64,000 bases of DNA from positions 17,670 through 81,669 of the forward strand of contig CAUFMG010000014.1 of assembly GCA_959026725.1 (NCBI GenBank), read 5' to 3'. Below the pieces are notes generated by a model that was not told the DNA's origin, searched no databases, and worked only from the letters and a program-made list of their open reading frames with translations. This DNA is from an uncultured Collinsella sp. (GTDB lineage Bacteria; Actinomycetota; Coriobacteriia; Coriobacteriales; Coriobacteriaceae). Position numbers and translations under genes: made by a program. Shown here one piece after another: positions 23,293 through 32,646 of the stretch (position 1 is its first letter; the number at the start of each line of letters is the position of its first letter).

Positions 23293-25609
23293 CGTTGGGC
23301 TCCCTCCATCGCTCCCTCTTCGTCGATACGGACACCCTGTAGTCCTCAGGCGCGCACCTGGTGAGCGTCCCCGTGACGGCGGCGAAGCCGCGGTCGCCCA
23401 GATGGGGTCGCACCCAGGCGCTTCCGTAGCGGCCGAACAGGCCGCGGACGCGCAGGTAGTCGTCCTCCTCGATCGTGAACTCCATCGACTCCTTCATCGA
23501 GAGGTTGCCGCTCTCGAACCCCATGGGCAGGCCGCCGCCGACGAAGTGGAACTGGTCGCGCTCGCGCTCGGGGCTCGCCGAGTACTGCGGCGGGCCGCCC
23601 ATGTTCCTGTCGCCCACGACGACCTCGGAGGCGTCCGACCCGAAGTTGAGGGCGAACCCGTCGCACGGGCACACGGTCCCCACCTCGGTCGTCGAGGTGG
23701 TTCCGGAGGCCGCGTAGCCGCGCGCGACGTAGGAGAACCCGACGTTGAGCGGCGGCAGGCGGTCGATGACGCTCTGCCCGGACTTGAGGCCGCTCGCGAG
23801 CAGGAGCCTCGAGCCGTCCGCGAGCACGCGCTCGATATCGAACGAGGCGCACGGCGGGAGGCTGTGGACGGTTGCGCGCGTCCCCTTTATGGACATGCCG
23901 CCCCTGATGCGGATGTTGCCCTCGGGCGTCATGGCCATGGGGCCGCGCAGCTTGTGGTCCCTGACGGCGAACTCGGAGATGCCGTCTCGCACCGTGACGA
24001 CGGCCGCGAGCGCCTCGTCGTAGGAGACGTTGACGATGGGCGTGGCGGGCACGAGCCAGTCGGTCGAGAACGAACGGGTGACGGTCGTGGACAGGCTCGA
24101 GCCGCCGCGGACGGTGAGCTCGAGGACGTACGCGGACCTGTTCTCCAGGCCGGAGGCTATCTCGTGCGACCGCTCGCCCGCGGCGACCGACGTGTCGATG
24201 ACCGCTGAGCCGCCGCGCAGCAGCCTCAGGCGCTGATAGGTGATGCCCGTCTCGTCGACAGCGGTCCAGGCGGCGCGCAGCGGGAGCTCGACGACGGCCT
24301 CGCCGTCCTCCGTGGGGGTCGTGAAGAACGCCTGCGGCGGGTCGGCGACCCTGAACACTGCGTACTCCGACCACGCGCCCCATGACGGGTCGGCGCCCTT
24401 GGTGCGCACGCGCAGGCGATAGGTGCCCTTCACCGACAGGCTCAGGGTTGTCGCCGAGGCGGGGCCGGTGATGTAGTGCGGGACGGTCTTGCCGTCCGGC
24501 TGGATCAGCTCTATCTGGGCCGCCGACTGCGCGGTGCCGTCGGGGTGGTTCCGCGTCCAGCCGATGGTCGCCGTCGACCCCGTCGGGTAGGCGGGCTCGG
24601 CCCCCGAGACGGCCGGCGCGTACGGCGGGCAGATCGTGGCCACGGCGTTGGATGCCGTCCACGCGGAGAAGACGGTGTCCCCCGCGCCCGCCACGGGCTT
24701 CTCGCGGTAGGTGCGAACCTCGTAGACGACCTTCTCTCCCGCCACGGCAGACGGGTCGGTCATGGTCCAGACGCCCGGCTCCTGTCTGTCGGCGGTAAGG
24801 GCGCGGGGCTTGTAGGTCCTGCCGCCGTCGGAGGTCGCGCGGACATCGAAGCCGCTAATCCAGAACGGGATATCGGGACCCCTGACGACCAGCGAGACCT
24901 CGCCGTCGCCGGAGCGCGATAGCGAGACCGATGCCGGTGGGGAGGGCGTCTTGTAGACGCGCACGGAGCTCGTTCTCTCCGACGTGCCGCCTCGCCAGCG
25001 CGCCCTTACGTCGTAGTCGTAGTAATTGTTTGCCGATGTCGACGTGTCGCGCCAGTTGGAGATCGTGACGCTGTTGTATGGGTTCTCGGTGTCGCCGCCG
25101 TTGGCATGGCGGTAGACGTTGATGCCGTCGTAGTACTTCCTGGCATCGTCGTCCGGGTGGTTGACCCACTCGAGCTCGGTTGTCCCGTCGGTCGAGCGCG
25201 TGACCCTGAGGCCGGTCGGGGCCGCGGGCTCGTATGCCGGGACCTTGCCGATCCTGGCGCCCTCGCCGCAGGAGGTCGTCGCGCCGACCCCGCCGTAGCC
25301 GTTGACTGCCACGGACTCGGTGTACGCCTCGACCCAGACGTCGTAGTCGTTGTCCTTGCGCTCCGCGTCGGTGTACCCACTGACGGTGACGGCGCGCTTC
25401 CAGGAGGAGGTCGTGTAGCCGTCGCCCGACGCGCGCCAGACGCCGCCGACCTTGACGTGCAGGCGCACGCCGTAGTAGTACCAGTCTCCGAAGTCGACGG
25501 TGGCGGTCCAGTAGATGCGGGCCGTGGTGTCGTTCACGTTCGACACGGACGTGGAGAGGTTGACGGTGTAGTACGTCACGCCTCCCCTGGTCGTCTGCGC
25601 TGATGCCAC
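23282..25609 (-). CDS. Large tail protein with fibronectin type III-like repeats
   Basis: 775 residues, Tyr- and Thr-rich, with at least three fibronectin type III-like modules (for example APTGLRVTRSTDGTTELEWV and the PPASVSLS and PAVSGAEPAYPTGS starts). The N-terminal domain (GGVTYYTVNLSTSVSNVND) and the C-terminal beta region with FDIERVLADGSRLLLA probably attach it to the tail tip. It replaces the usual distal tail protein position after the tape measure. Adhesion to surface polysaccharide is plausible but inferred. Confidence 0.65.
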   Translation of the reverse strand: MASAQTTRGGVTYYTVNLSTSVSNVNDTTARIYWTATVDFGDWYYYGVRLHVKVGGVWRASGDGYTTSSWKRAVTVSGYTDAERKDNDYDVWVEAYTESVAVNGYGGVGATTSCGEGARIGKVPAYEPAAPTGLRVTRSTDGTTELEWVNHPDDDARKYYDGINVYRHANGGDTENPYNSVTISNWRDTSTSANNYYDYDVRARWRGGTSERTSSVRVYKTPSPPASVSLSRSGDGEVSLVVRGPDIPFWISGFDVRATSDGGRTYKPRALTADRQEPGVWTMTDPSAVAGEKVVYEVRTYREKPVAGAGDTVFSAWTASNAVATICPPYAPAVSGAEPAYPTGSTATIGWTRNHPDGTAQSAAQIELIQPDGKTVPHYITGPASATTLSLSVKGTYRLRVRTKGADPSWGAWSEYAVFRVADPPQAFFTTPTEDGEAVVELPLRAAWTAVDETGITYQRLRLLRGGSAVIDTSVAAGERSHEIASGLENRSAYVLELTVRGGSSLSTTVTRSFSTDWLVPATPIVNVSYDEALAAVVTVRDGISEFAVRDHKLRGPMAMTPEGNIRIRGGMSIKGTRATVHSLPPCASFDIERVLADGSRLLLASGLKSGQSVIDRLPPLNVGFSYVARGYAASGTTSTTEVGTVCPCDGFALNFGSDASEVVVGDRNMGGPPQYSASPERERDQFHFVGGGLPMGFESGNLSMKESMEFTIEEDDYLRVRGLFGRYGSAWVRPHLGDRGFAAVTGTLTRCAPEDYRVSVSTKRERWREPNGVG

Positions 25610-25612
25610 CTG

Positions 25613-28600
25613 CTACCCCCTTCCGGTCCTGACGGTCCTCTTGAGTTCGGAGACCAGCGCCCTGAGCGCCTCCGCGACGCGCTCGTCGACCTCGAGGGCC
25701 GACCCGTCGAGGTAGATGTTGTAGACGTCGCCGCGCTGGCCCCCGAGCTTTGCCATCTGCTCGGCGATGGTCGCCGCGAACGGCTCCGAGTACTTTCGGT
25801 TGGTGAGCGGCACGATTGCCTCGGCGCCGTCCTCGCCCACCCAGTCGAGCGGGTAGCCGGTCACCGGCGCGTCGACGATGGCTCCGTGCGCGTGCATGCG
25901 GATGCCGCCATCGGCGTGCCGTATGCCGCCTGCGGCCTTCTCGTTGCGCGTCCTGTTGACGGTCACGTAGGTCGTGGTGATCGTCGCCGACCTTGAGTGG
26001 AACGGCTCGTTCATCACCGCCTGCATCGCGGACTGGCACTTCGGCAGCGTCCCGTAGCTCGCCTTGGCGGTCATCTCCTTGCTCTTGAGCTTGGTGCCGT
26101 TGAGCTTGTCCACCGAGGTCTGCGCCCTGTCGACTTCCTTCTTGTCGACCTTTGTCTTGGCGCTCTTGGACTGGAGAGCCGTGCCGTTCCAAGTCACGAG
26201 GTTGCCCTGGGCGTCGCGCAGGTCGCCGACGCTCACGTCGACGACGCCGTTCTTGTCCATCAGCTGCGAGCCGTTCCAGGTGTAAACGTTGCCCTGGGCG
26301 TCCATGAGCTGGGCCTGGTTGACGGTAACGTTGCCGTTCTTGTCGACGATGGGCTGCGCGTTGTAGTTCTGGACGGCCCACACCATCTGGTCGATGTTGC
26401 CGTTGAAGTTGCTTGCGAGCGCGGCGAGGTTGGCGGAGCCGATGCTGTTGAGCGTCTCGGTCGACACGCCGGCGGCGGCGCAGGCGTCCGAGAACGCGCC
26501 GAAGTCGATGTTCTCCTTCGAGAACGCCTTCTTGAGCTTGCCGCCCATGCCCTCGAGCGCGGCCTGGATCTGGCTCGCCGCGCGGACCGTCGAGGCGGCG
26601 CCCTCGTCCATCGAGACGCCCCACCCGTCGAGATCGTCGACGATGGAGCGGGCGGTGCCGTCGTAGTCCTGCGCCAGCTTGGCGAGCTGGTCGTCGCTGA
26701 GGCTCGCCAGCTGCTCGGTGTCGACGCCGAGCTGCGTGAGCGAGCCGGAGACGGCGGACAGGGTCTCGCCGTTGGCCGAGAGCTGCGCCTGGAAGAGCGT
26801 CAGCTGCGCCTGGGCGAAGTGCTCGAAGGTGCTGCCGGCCTCCTGCGAGGTCAGCGCGGCGTCTCCGAGCTTGCCGTTGAGGACGTCGATGCTCTCCGAG
26901 GCGGAGTCGAACTGCTTCTTCGCCTCGTTGTACTCCCTGCCGATCTTCTCGGTGCAGGCGAGCGCCTCGAGCTCGCCCTTGGAGAGCTCCGGGTAGGTCT
27001 TGGCGAGTTCCTTCAGGCGGTCCTGGTAGGGCTTCGTCTTGGAGGCGAGCGTGTTTGCCGCCTCGGACTGGGCCTGGTAAGCCTCGGTGAGGTTCGCCGT
27101 GAGGGCGCTCACCTCGGCGTCCTTCTTCTTTGATGCGACGAGCTCGTCGATGGACTGCTTGAGGCTCTTGACGTTGCCGTCCGCGTCGACGTACTGCCCG
27201 TTCGCCACGTCCTGCGCCGAGATGTTGAGCCCGAGCTGGTCGTTGAGCAGCTGGAGCGCCCAGGTGAGCCGGCCCTGTGCGTCGGTGGACAGGTCGGTCT
27301 TGCCGGCGTAGTTGTCGATGATCTGCTGCGCGGTGTTGAGCTGCGCGATCTGCGACTCGGCGGCCCTCGTGTTCTCGTTCATGGCGTCGACGTGTTTGCC
27401 GATCGACTCGGCGAGCTCGTCGACTGACATCGCCGAGAAGGAGGACTTCTTGCCTACATTCTCGACCCTGCCGGCGTAGGACTCGAGCGCCACGGTGTTT
27501 GAGGCCGCGTCGACCAGGCCGGTCGTGGCCTTGTTCAGCGCGTCCGTGCGGGCCTGCCACTCGACCTGCTTCTCGATGAGTATGCCGATGCCCGCCGCTG
27601 CAATGGTGCAGCCGATCGCGACCGGGTTGAAGCCGACGCCCACCGCATCGAGCGCCTCGGCGAACGTGCCGGCGCCTCCGCGGGCGAGTTTGAACGCCTC
27701 GGTTGCCTTGCCCACGCCGCTCGCGACGCCGGAGAGGACTGGCACCGCCTTCTGCCACGCCGCGATGCCCGCCGCCCCCGAAACGATCTCGGGCGCCAGG
27801 CTCTTGAACCCGCCGTAGAGCTGCTTGACCATCGGCATCGACGCCGAGACGTCGCCGTTGACGACCTTGAAGAAGCCGTTCACGGCGCCCTTCGCGTCGT
27901 CGAGCACCCCGGCGATGTTGTTCCTGCCGACCGCCTCGAGCGTGCCGGTGACGCCCTTCGTAACGGCGTTCGACATGTTCTGGATGCTCGTCTGGACGCC
28001 GCCGGCCGCGGTCTCGGCCTGGTCCTTGAAGGACGCGAAGCTCGCGCCGCCCTGCGTGTCGAGCTCGACCATCTTGTCCATGAGCTGGTCGAGCGTGATG
28101 GTCGGGTCCTTGCCCCCGCCGCCGAGCGCCGCGTACAGGTCGTTGGCGTTCGCCGTGGGGCCGAGCATGGATTTCGCCAGCTGGTCCATCTGGCCCGGTG
28201 CGGCCGTCGTCAGCGAGCGCCAGTCCTCCATCTCGGGCTTGCCCTTGGAGAGGATCTGGCGGAACTGCTCCATCGCCGCCGAGCACAGCTGGGTAGAGCT
28301 GCCCGAGGCGATGAGCATGTCGTTGAGCGCGAGGCCGACGTCGGTGGCCCTGTCGAGGTCACCGACCGTGGCGGTGATGCCCTGGACGACCGAGACCATG
28401 TCGTCGAGCCTGGTGGGCAGTGTCGACAGGCGGTCGGACATCTTGTCGATCGATGCGTTGGCGGAATCGGCGGAGTACCCGAGGGACTGCATGACCTTCG
28501 GGTAGTTGTTGAGCGTGTCGAAGCGGCTGATCGCCGACCCGACATGGGACGAGATGGAGTCCATGGCCTTCGACGTGAGCGTCGAGAAGGCGCCTATCAT

Positions 28601-28771
28601 CGCGCCGGAGCCGGCCAGCCCCCTCCCGAACCCGGAGCCGGTGCTCTTGCCGAGGCTGGAGCCGGATTTGCTCGCCTGCCCCTCGCACTTGCCGAGCGCG
28701 GACTCGACCGATTTGGTCAGGTTGTCGAACCTGGGGACGATCAGCAGGTCCGCGCGTCCGATCTCAGCCAT
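25613..28771 (-). CDS. Tail tape measure protein
   Basis: 1052 residues. The N-terminus contains the classic tape-measure region (NNYPKVMQSLGYSADSANAS, LDDMVSVVQGITATVGDLDRATDVGLALNDML). Alanine-rich helices, a hydrophobic stretch (FNPVAIGCTIAAAGIGILIE), and a C-terminal 'AHGAIVDAPVTGYPLDWVGEDGAE...VPLTN' motif common to Gram-positive phage tape measures follow. Its length sets tail length, about 150 nm by the usual 0.15 nm per residue rule. It overlaps the chaperone frameshift product by 8 bases. Confidence 0.92.
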   Translation of the reverse strand: MAEIGRADLLIVPRFDNLTKSVESALGKCEGQASKSGSSLGKSTGSGFGRGLAGSGAMIGAFSTLTSKAMDSISSHVGSAISRFDTLNNYPKVMQSLGYSADSANASIDKMSDRLSTLPTRLDDMVSVVQGITATVGDLDRATDVGLALNDMLIASGSSTQLCSAAMEQFRQILSKGKPEMEDWRSLTTAAPGQMDQLAKSMLGPTANANDLYAALGGGGKDPTITLDQLMDKMVELDTQGGASFASFKDQAETAAGGVQTSIQNMSNAVTKGVTGTLEAVGRNNIAGVLDDAKGAVNGFFKVVNGDVSASMPMVKQLYGGFKSLAPEIVSGAAGIAAWQKAVPVLSGVASGVGKATEAFKLARGGAGTFAEALDAVGVGFNPVAIGCTIAAAGIGILIEKQVEWQARTDALNKATTGLVDAASNTVALESYAGRVENVGKKSSFSAMSVDELAESIGKHVDAMNENTRAAESQIAQLNTAQQIIDNYAGKTDLSTDAQGRLTWALQLLNDQLGLNISAQDVANGQYVDADGNVKSLKQSIDELVASKKKDAEVSALTANLTEAYQAQSEAANTLASKTKPYQDRLKELAKTYPELSKGELEALACTEKIGREYNEAKKQFDSASESIDVLNGKLGDAALTSQEAGSTFEHFAQAQLTLFQAQLSANGETLSAVSGSLTQLGVDTEQLASLSDDQLAKLAQDYDGTARSIVDDLDGWGVSMDEGAASTVRAASQIQAALEGMGGKLKKAFSKENIDFGAFSDACAAAGVSTETLNSIGSANLAALASNFNGNIDQMVWAVQNYNAQPIVDKNGNVTVNQAQLMDAQGNVYTWNGSQLMDKNGVVDVSVGDLRDAQGNLVTWNGTALQSKSAKTKVDKKEVDRAQTSVDKLNGTKLKSKEMTAKASYGTLPKCQSAMQAVMNEPFHSRSATITTTYVTVNRTRNEKAAGGIRHADGGIRMHAHGAIVDAPVTGYPLDWVGEDGAEAIVPLTNRKYSEPFAATIAEQMAKLGGQRGDVYNIYLDGSALEVDERVAEALRALVSELKRTVRTGRG

Positions 28772-29138
28772 CCGTCACCTCCACCCACTCGGTGTTCTCG
28801 ATGCGGTCGCGGACCGACGCCGCGCGCTCTGCCGCGACGCCGGCGGCCGCTACATCCTGTGGGCGGGGAGTTCTCGGGGCGTCCGATGCTCTGCCGCCGC
28901 ACAGGGCGGTCGCCGCCGCGTAGACGCTGTCCACGATGTCTGCCGCCAGGTGCCGCTCCTGCGTCCAGCTGCGCTCCGGGTGGAGGGCAGCCACGGTGAG
29001 CGACCCGTCCGGCAGCGTCCTCACGAGGTCGTACGCCTCGGCGGCGCCGACCTCGTCGTAGCAGCAGCCGTAGTAGGCCCTGAAGTCGTGCCTGAGCAGG
29101 GGCAGGTGGCGCTCCTCGAGGTCGGCGAGCTCTAGAAG
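28764..29138 (-). CDS. Frameshift extension of the tail assembly chaperone (gpGT-like)
   Basis: This reading frame has no good start of its own. It continues from the upstream chaperone gene after a -1 shift at the A-AAA-AAC heptamer (29138-29144), adding about 124 residues (ELADLEERHLPLLRHDFRAY, then DLVRTLPDGSLTVAALHPE) to give a 252-residue fusion. The arrangement before the tape measure gene is that of lambda G and G-T, where the minor fusion loads tube subunits on the tape measure. Confidence 0.8.
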   Translation of the reverse strand, partial: LLELADLEERHLPLLRHDFRAYYGCCYDEVGAAEAYDLVRTLPDGSLTVAALHPERSWTQERHLAADIVDSVYAAATALCGGRASDAPRTPRPQDVAAAGVAAERAASVRDRIENTEWVEVTDG

Positions 29139-29521
29139 TTTTTTAGTTCGGCCGAGTAGAGCAGCTTGTTGTATGCGTAGCCCAGCGCGTCGTCGTCCTG
29201 CGTGCCGTCGTCCTCGGTCACGGCCTCCATGAGGCTCGCGTACTGCTCGTCGCCGAGGAGGAAGCGGAACGCCCCGTCGAGCTCCTCGGTCGTGCGGTCC
29301 TCCTTGTTCATGGCGTCGATGAAGCGGCGGTCGTGCGCGCGCTTGACGGGGATGCTCATGGCGATGCCGAGCACGGTCAGCTCGGCGCAGCGGCCGCGCT
29401 TCCGCTCGATGAGCTTCGCCTTGTCCGCCGCCGTCTGCGCGGCGGCGGTCGTGAAGCCGAGGACCTTGGCGTAGGCCTCGAGCTCGCCCTCGTCCATCAT
29501 TGCGAGGTAGTCCTTGTTCAT
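29132..29521 (-). CDS. Tail assembly chaperone (gpG-like)
   Basis: 129 residues, acidic at its end and predicted helical (DEGELEAYAKVLGFTTAAAQ, then DRRFIDAMNKEDRTTEELDG). It ends in CTA-AAA-AAC-TTC-TAG, so the slippery heptamer is two codons before the stop. Its place between the tail-tube and tape-measure genes identifies the function. Confidence 0.85.
   Translation of the reverse strand: MNKDYLAMMDEGELEAYAKVLGFTTAAAQTAADKAKLIERKRGRCAELTVLGIAMSIPVKRAHDRRFIDAMNKEDRTTEELDGAFRFLLGDEQYASLMEAVTEDDGTQDDDALGYAYNKLLYSAELKNF
29138..29144 (-). promoter_or_regulatory. Programmed -1 ribosomal frameshift site (A AAA AAC)
   Basis: The canonical X-XXY-YYZ heptamer lies in the zero frame, with in-frame read-on into the downstream open frame after a one-base slip back. 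The downstream frame starts nowhere else convincingly. Confidence 0.85.
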
Positions 29522-29587
29522 CTTTCCTCCTAGATAAAGGGCCGCCCCGGCAGAACCGGGGCGGCGTTCTCGTTATGGCGCCGTCGC

Positions 29588-30220
29588 CTACGCTGCGGGC
29601 TTGGCGCGGTAGATCGTGAACAGCGGCTCGTCGGCGGTCTTGAGGACCGTGAAGGTGAAGCCGTACTGGACCAGGCCGCCGGGCTTGTGCTCGACGTCGT
29701 CGCAGGAGTCGATGGAGACGCGGGGGATGACGGTGCGGCGCAGGTACCCCGTGTCCTCGAGCTCGTCGATGACGAGCGGGACGCGCACGTCGGAGTTGGC
29801 GACGGCCTTGATCTGCTTGAAGGTCCCGTCCTCGTAGGTCTCGACGTTGTCGGCGCCGTAGCGCAGCTTGGCGACGGAGGAGCGGACGGACTCAATGAAG
29901 ACCATCTTGTACTGGTGCTTCTCGCCGGAGACCTTGGTGAGCACGATGGACTGGTGCCAGCCCTGGAACTCGTTGACCGTGATGCTCTTTGAGGCCGTGA
30001 AGCCGTCCGTGGAGAGGTCGCCCAGCGAAACGAGGTCGGTGAGCGTGGAGATCTTGGTCACGGCGTCGGTGGGCAGCGCCGCGCCCGCCTTGAAGCTCGT
30101 GTACACGCAGCCGCCCTCGACGGGTGAGCCGGTGGTTACGAGCGAGGGGTCGATGTCGGCTGCCGGGGTCGCGTCCACGGACGCGAGGGCGACCTTGGCC
30201 TCTTCGTTGTTGGATGCCAT
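29588..30220 (-). CDS. Major tail (tube) protein
   Basis: 210 residues with the tube-subunit pattern: an N-terminal arm, then beta strands (KISTLTDLVSLGDLSTDGFT, FQGWHQSIVLTKVSGEKHQYKMVFIE) and a C-terminal VQYGFTFTVLKTADEPLFTIY. It lies between the tail terminator and chaperone genes as expected. The ribosome site is AAGAAGGATAA. Confidence 0.85.
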   Translation of the reverse strand: MASNNEEAKVALASVDATPAADIDPSLVTTGSPVEGGCVYTSFKAGAALPTDAVTKISTLTDLVSLGDLSTDGFTASKSITVNEFQGWHQSIVLTKVSGEKHQYKMVFIESVRSSVAKLRYGADNVETYEDGTFKQIKAVANSDVRVPLVIDELEDTGYLRRTVIPRVSIDSCDDVEHKPGGLVQYGFTFTVLKTADEPLFTIYRAKPAA

Positions 30221-30589
30221 TTATCCTTCTTTCGGTTGGTATGTCTTCAGTCGGTACAGCGCGTACCATCGCGGGGACCGGGCGAGGTAGTCGTAGTCGG
30301 TCCGCATCTCGAGCTCCTCGCAGGCGCAGAAGCCCCGCGCGAACGGCAGGCGCGACATGGCGTCGCCCACGCGCTCGGCGAGCTCCTCGGCCTTGGCCTC
30401 TGTCGGGGCCCACATGATGACCTCGACCTGCGGCGAGTCGACGAGCGCGTCCTGCCGCGCGCCCCCGCACCGGCGGACCACGACGACGGTCCCCGGCCGC
30501 TCGGCGGGCAGGTCGACCTGAACGGGCACGCCGCCCAGGGCGGACTCGAGGATCGCCCTGAGCTCGCCCATCACGTTGAGTCTCGGCAC
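30221..30589 (-). CDS. Tail terminator / completion protein
   Basis: 122 residues with a helix-beta layout (GELRAILESALGG, VEVIMWAPTEAKAEELAERVGDAM) like the gpU/HK97-type tail completion proteins. It lies immediately before the tube gene with no gap. The assignment rests on position and size. Confidence 0.6.
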   Translation of the reverse strand: MPRLNVMGELRAILESALGGVPVQVDLPAERPGTVVVVRRCGGARQDALVDSPQVEVIMWAPTEAKAEELAERVGDAMSRLPFARGFCACEELEMRTDYDYLARSPRWYALYRLKTYQPKEG

Positions 30590-30598
30590 GGTCCCTCC

Positions 30599-30922
30599 TT
30601 AGAGCAGGTGGTCGAGGGTGTGGTTGCGGTTCTGGTCGAATGCGCCGGCCGGGGTCGCGGCGCGGACGACGCCGAAGGTGTCGAAGGAGCCCGACTTGAC
30701 GAGGCCCACGTAGGGGGCGCCGTCGAAGGCCCCGGGATGGAGCCTGTCGAGCGACCTGCGGTAGCCCGACGGCACGTGGTGCGATGCGGCCTCGGCGTTG
30801 GCCCTCGCCGCGAGGCGGGCGGTCTCGGTCGCCACCCAGGCGCGGACGCCAGCGCCCTTCGTGACGGCGATGACTCCCGCGTCGCTGTGGACGAAGCGCC
30901 CGAACTTGATCCTGTCAGCCAT
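30599..30922 (-). CDS. HK97 gp10-like neck protein
   Basis: 107 residues; short basic N-terminus, then VIAVTKGAGVRAWVATETAR and GAPYVGLVKSGSFDTFGVVRA. These phages encode an HK97 gp10-type connector between head closure and tail terminator; order and length fit. It overlaps the preceding connector gene by 8 bases. Confidence 0.6.
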   Translation of the reverse strand: MADRIKFGRFVHSDAGVIAVTKGAGVRAWVATETARLAARANAEAASHHVPSGYRRSLDRLHPGAFDGAPYVGLVKSGSFDTFGVVRAATPAGAFDQNRNHTLDHLL

Positions 30923-31292
30923 GGACCCTCCCCGCCGTCGCCGTCATGTTCCACGCCGTGGGGCAGGGGTCCGTGATGTCGGGGGAACCGACCACCAGAA
31001 GCGCGCTATCGGGGTCGGCGGGCATGCCGCGCCCCGTCAGGGCGATGCGGCAGCGCGCCAGCGGCGGCCCCGAGTACGTCTTGGGGAACGCGATGGAGTA
31101 GCTCGCCTCGACGCCGTCCGGCCGGACGGCGTCCCCCACATCAGAGCCGGCCAGGGGCCGCACGAGGCATCCCGGGACGACGGTGGCCTGCCACTCGACG
31201 ACAGGCTCGCCCATGGCGTCCCTGCCCGTCTCCGTGCTCGACAGCACCGTCACCTCCTCGCCCATCACGGCCTGCCCCCGTAGCTCGGGCAC
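30915..31292 (-). CDS. Head closure / head-tail joining protein
   Basis: 125 residues, beta-rich (EVTVLSSTETGRDAMGEPVV, SYSIAFPKTYSGPPLA), the profile of SPP1 gp16 / HK97 gp7-type stoppers. It overlaps the adaptor gene by 28 bases, typical of this connector cluster. Confidence 0.6.
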   Translation of the reverse strand: MPELRGQAVMGEEVTVLSSTETGRDAMGEPVVEWQATVVPGCLVRPLAGSDVGDAVRPDGVEASYSIAFPKTYSGPPLARCRIALTGRGMPADPDSALLVVGSPDITDPCPTAWNMTATAGRVHG

Positions 31293-31684
31293 ACGGTGCC
31301 GATGCGCTGGCAGCGCCCGAGGAGCCTCTTGAGGGCGGAGAGCGTCGAGCGGTCGAAGTAGGCCGTACCGCTCGGGTTCTGGAACGTGAAGCTCCCCTGG
31401 AACCCGTTGGCCGTGAAGCTCGACTGCGAGACGCCGGTGAGGTCATCCACGCCCATGGGCGCGCAGGCCGGCTGCACGAGCTTCTTGCGTGCCGCGTCGG
31501 TCACGAGGTCCCGCGCCAGCGCCGCCGCGTCCCCCGTCAGGGTGCGCGTCCGGCCCATGCCGAGCGTCGCGCGGAGCTTCGCGCTCTGCCGCGACAGCTC
31601 GGCGGCCACGCGCTCGTCGGGGGTCGCCGTGTCGCCGGTGTCGATGCGGTACTCGTCGACCGTCGCGAACGAGTATTCGTCCAC
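31265..31684 (-). CDS. Head-tail adaptor (Gp19/Gp15/Gp42-like)
   Basis: 139 residues. The N-terminus (FATVDEYRIDTGDTATPDERVAAELSR) has the 'xY....TGD...DE.VA.LL' pattern of the PF09355 adaptor family, followed by helices and a beta tail containing TANGFQGSFTFQNPSG. It binds the portal from below. It is the first gene after the capsid. Confidence 0.7.
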   Translation of the reverse strand: MDEYSFATVDEYRIDTGDTATPDERVAAELSRQSAKLRATLGMGRTRTLTGDAAALARDLVTDAARKKLVQPACAPMGVDDLTGVSQSSFTANGFQGSFTFQNPSGTAYFDRSTLSALKRLLGRCQRIGTVCPSYGGRP

Positions 31685-31694
31685 GGTGGCCTCC

Positions 31695-32633
31695 TTACTT
31701 GGTCGTGATGGTTCCCTTCACGATGTAGTCCTTCACCTCGGGGAAGAACGTCGCGCCGGCGAGCACGTTCGTCTCGACCGACACGTGGTCGTACGCCGGG
31801 GTGTGCGCGACGCCGATCAGGCCGGAGTCGGATACCGTGTACGTGAGGCCCGAGGTCGCGAGCTCGCCGAAGTCCACGCCGAAGATGCGGATGTTGTCGG
31901 CGGGGGTGGCGATCATGGTTCCCTTGGCGACCTGGTTGGTCAGGAAGACGCCCGAGAGGCCCAGGAAGTTCTCGAGGTAGGTCAGGCCGAACAGGTTCTG
32001 GTCGGTGATGGTCGCGTTGCCGAGGTAGTCGGCTGCGTCGTCTCGGTTGATGAAGTGGACGACGCGCTCGGTGGCGTCGCCGTTGGTCTCGAGGGTGTTG
32101 CCGAGCTTGGCGTCGACGGCCGCGGCGCAGGCCTGCAGGCCCTTGCCGGTCGCCGTGCCCGTTCCCTTGAGCAGGAAGGAGAAGAACTGCGAGACGATGC
32201 TGCGGCGGACGAGCGAGGCCATGTGCTTGTCGGTCTTGAGCACGGCGTTGACGTAGCCGGACTGCTGGATCGCCTTGTGCGTGGTCATGCGGCGGTACGG
32301 GAAGGCCTCGGCCTCGCCCACGGGCTCGTAGGTGGCGGTGAACTTGGACAGCGCGACCTCGTCGCCCTCGACGTAGGCGGTGCCGGAGCTGGATCCCAGC
32401 TGGACTGCGGTATCGCCGGTGGCGGACTCCTTGGAGCCGGCGGTCTTGGAGTTGTTGAGCTCGCCGGTCACCTTGAGCATCTTGAGCGTGGTGCCGGCGG
32501 CGATGGTCTCGGCGCCGAAGATGCCGAGGACCTCGAGCAGGCGGTCGAGGTCGCCCTCGAAGTTGCGGATGAACTCCTGGTCCATCGAGGCGTTGATGGC
32601 CGTGGAGTCGGAGATGTTTGCGGGTACGGGCAT
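31695..32633 (-). CDS. Major capsid protein
   Basis: 312 residues. The layout is an HK97-type coat: N-terminal arm, AETIAAGTTLKMLKVTGEL, the E-loop-like ATGDTAVQLGSSSGTAYVEGD, helix 'HMASLVRRSIVSQFFSFLLKG', P-loop and 'NVLAGATFFPEVKDYIVKGTI' end. It directly follows the scaffold gene (13-bp gap). No separate protease gene is visible. Confidence 0.88.
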   Translation of the reverse strand: MPVPANISDSTAINASMDQEFIRNFEGDLDRLLEVLGIFGAETIAAGTTLKMLKVTGELNNSKTAGSKESATGDTAVQLGSSSGTAYVEGDEVALSKFTATYEPVGEAEAFPYRRMTTHKAIQQSGYVNAVLKTDKHMASLVRRSIVSQFFSFLLKGTGTATGKGLQACAAAVDAKLGNTLETNGDATERVVHFINRDDAADYLGNATITDQNLFGLTYLENFLGLSGVFLTNQVAKGTMIATPADNIRIFGVDFGELATSGLTYTVSDSGLIGVAHTPAYDHVSVETNVLAGATFFPEVKDYIVKGTITTK

Positions 32634-32646
32634 GTTTGCCCCTTTC

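Noticed and set aside
24855..28286. Long minus-strand open frame out of phase with the tape measure gene
   Set aside because: Arg/Gly-rich shadow; the tape measure and fibronectin-type tail frames have the recognisable domains.
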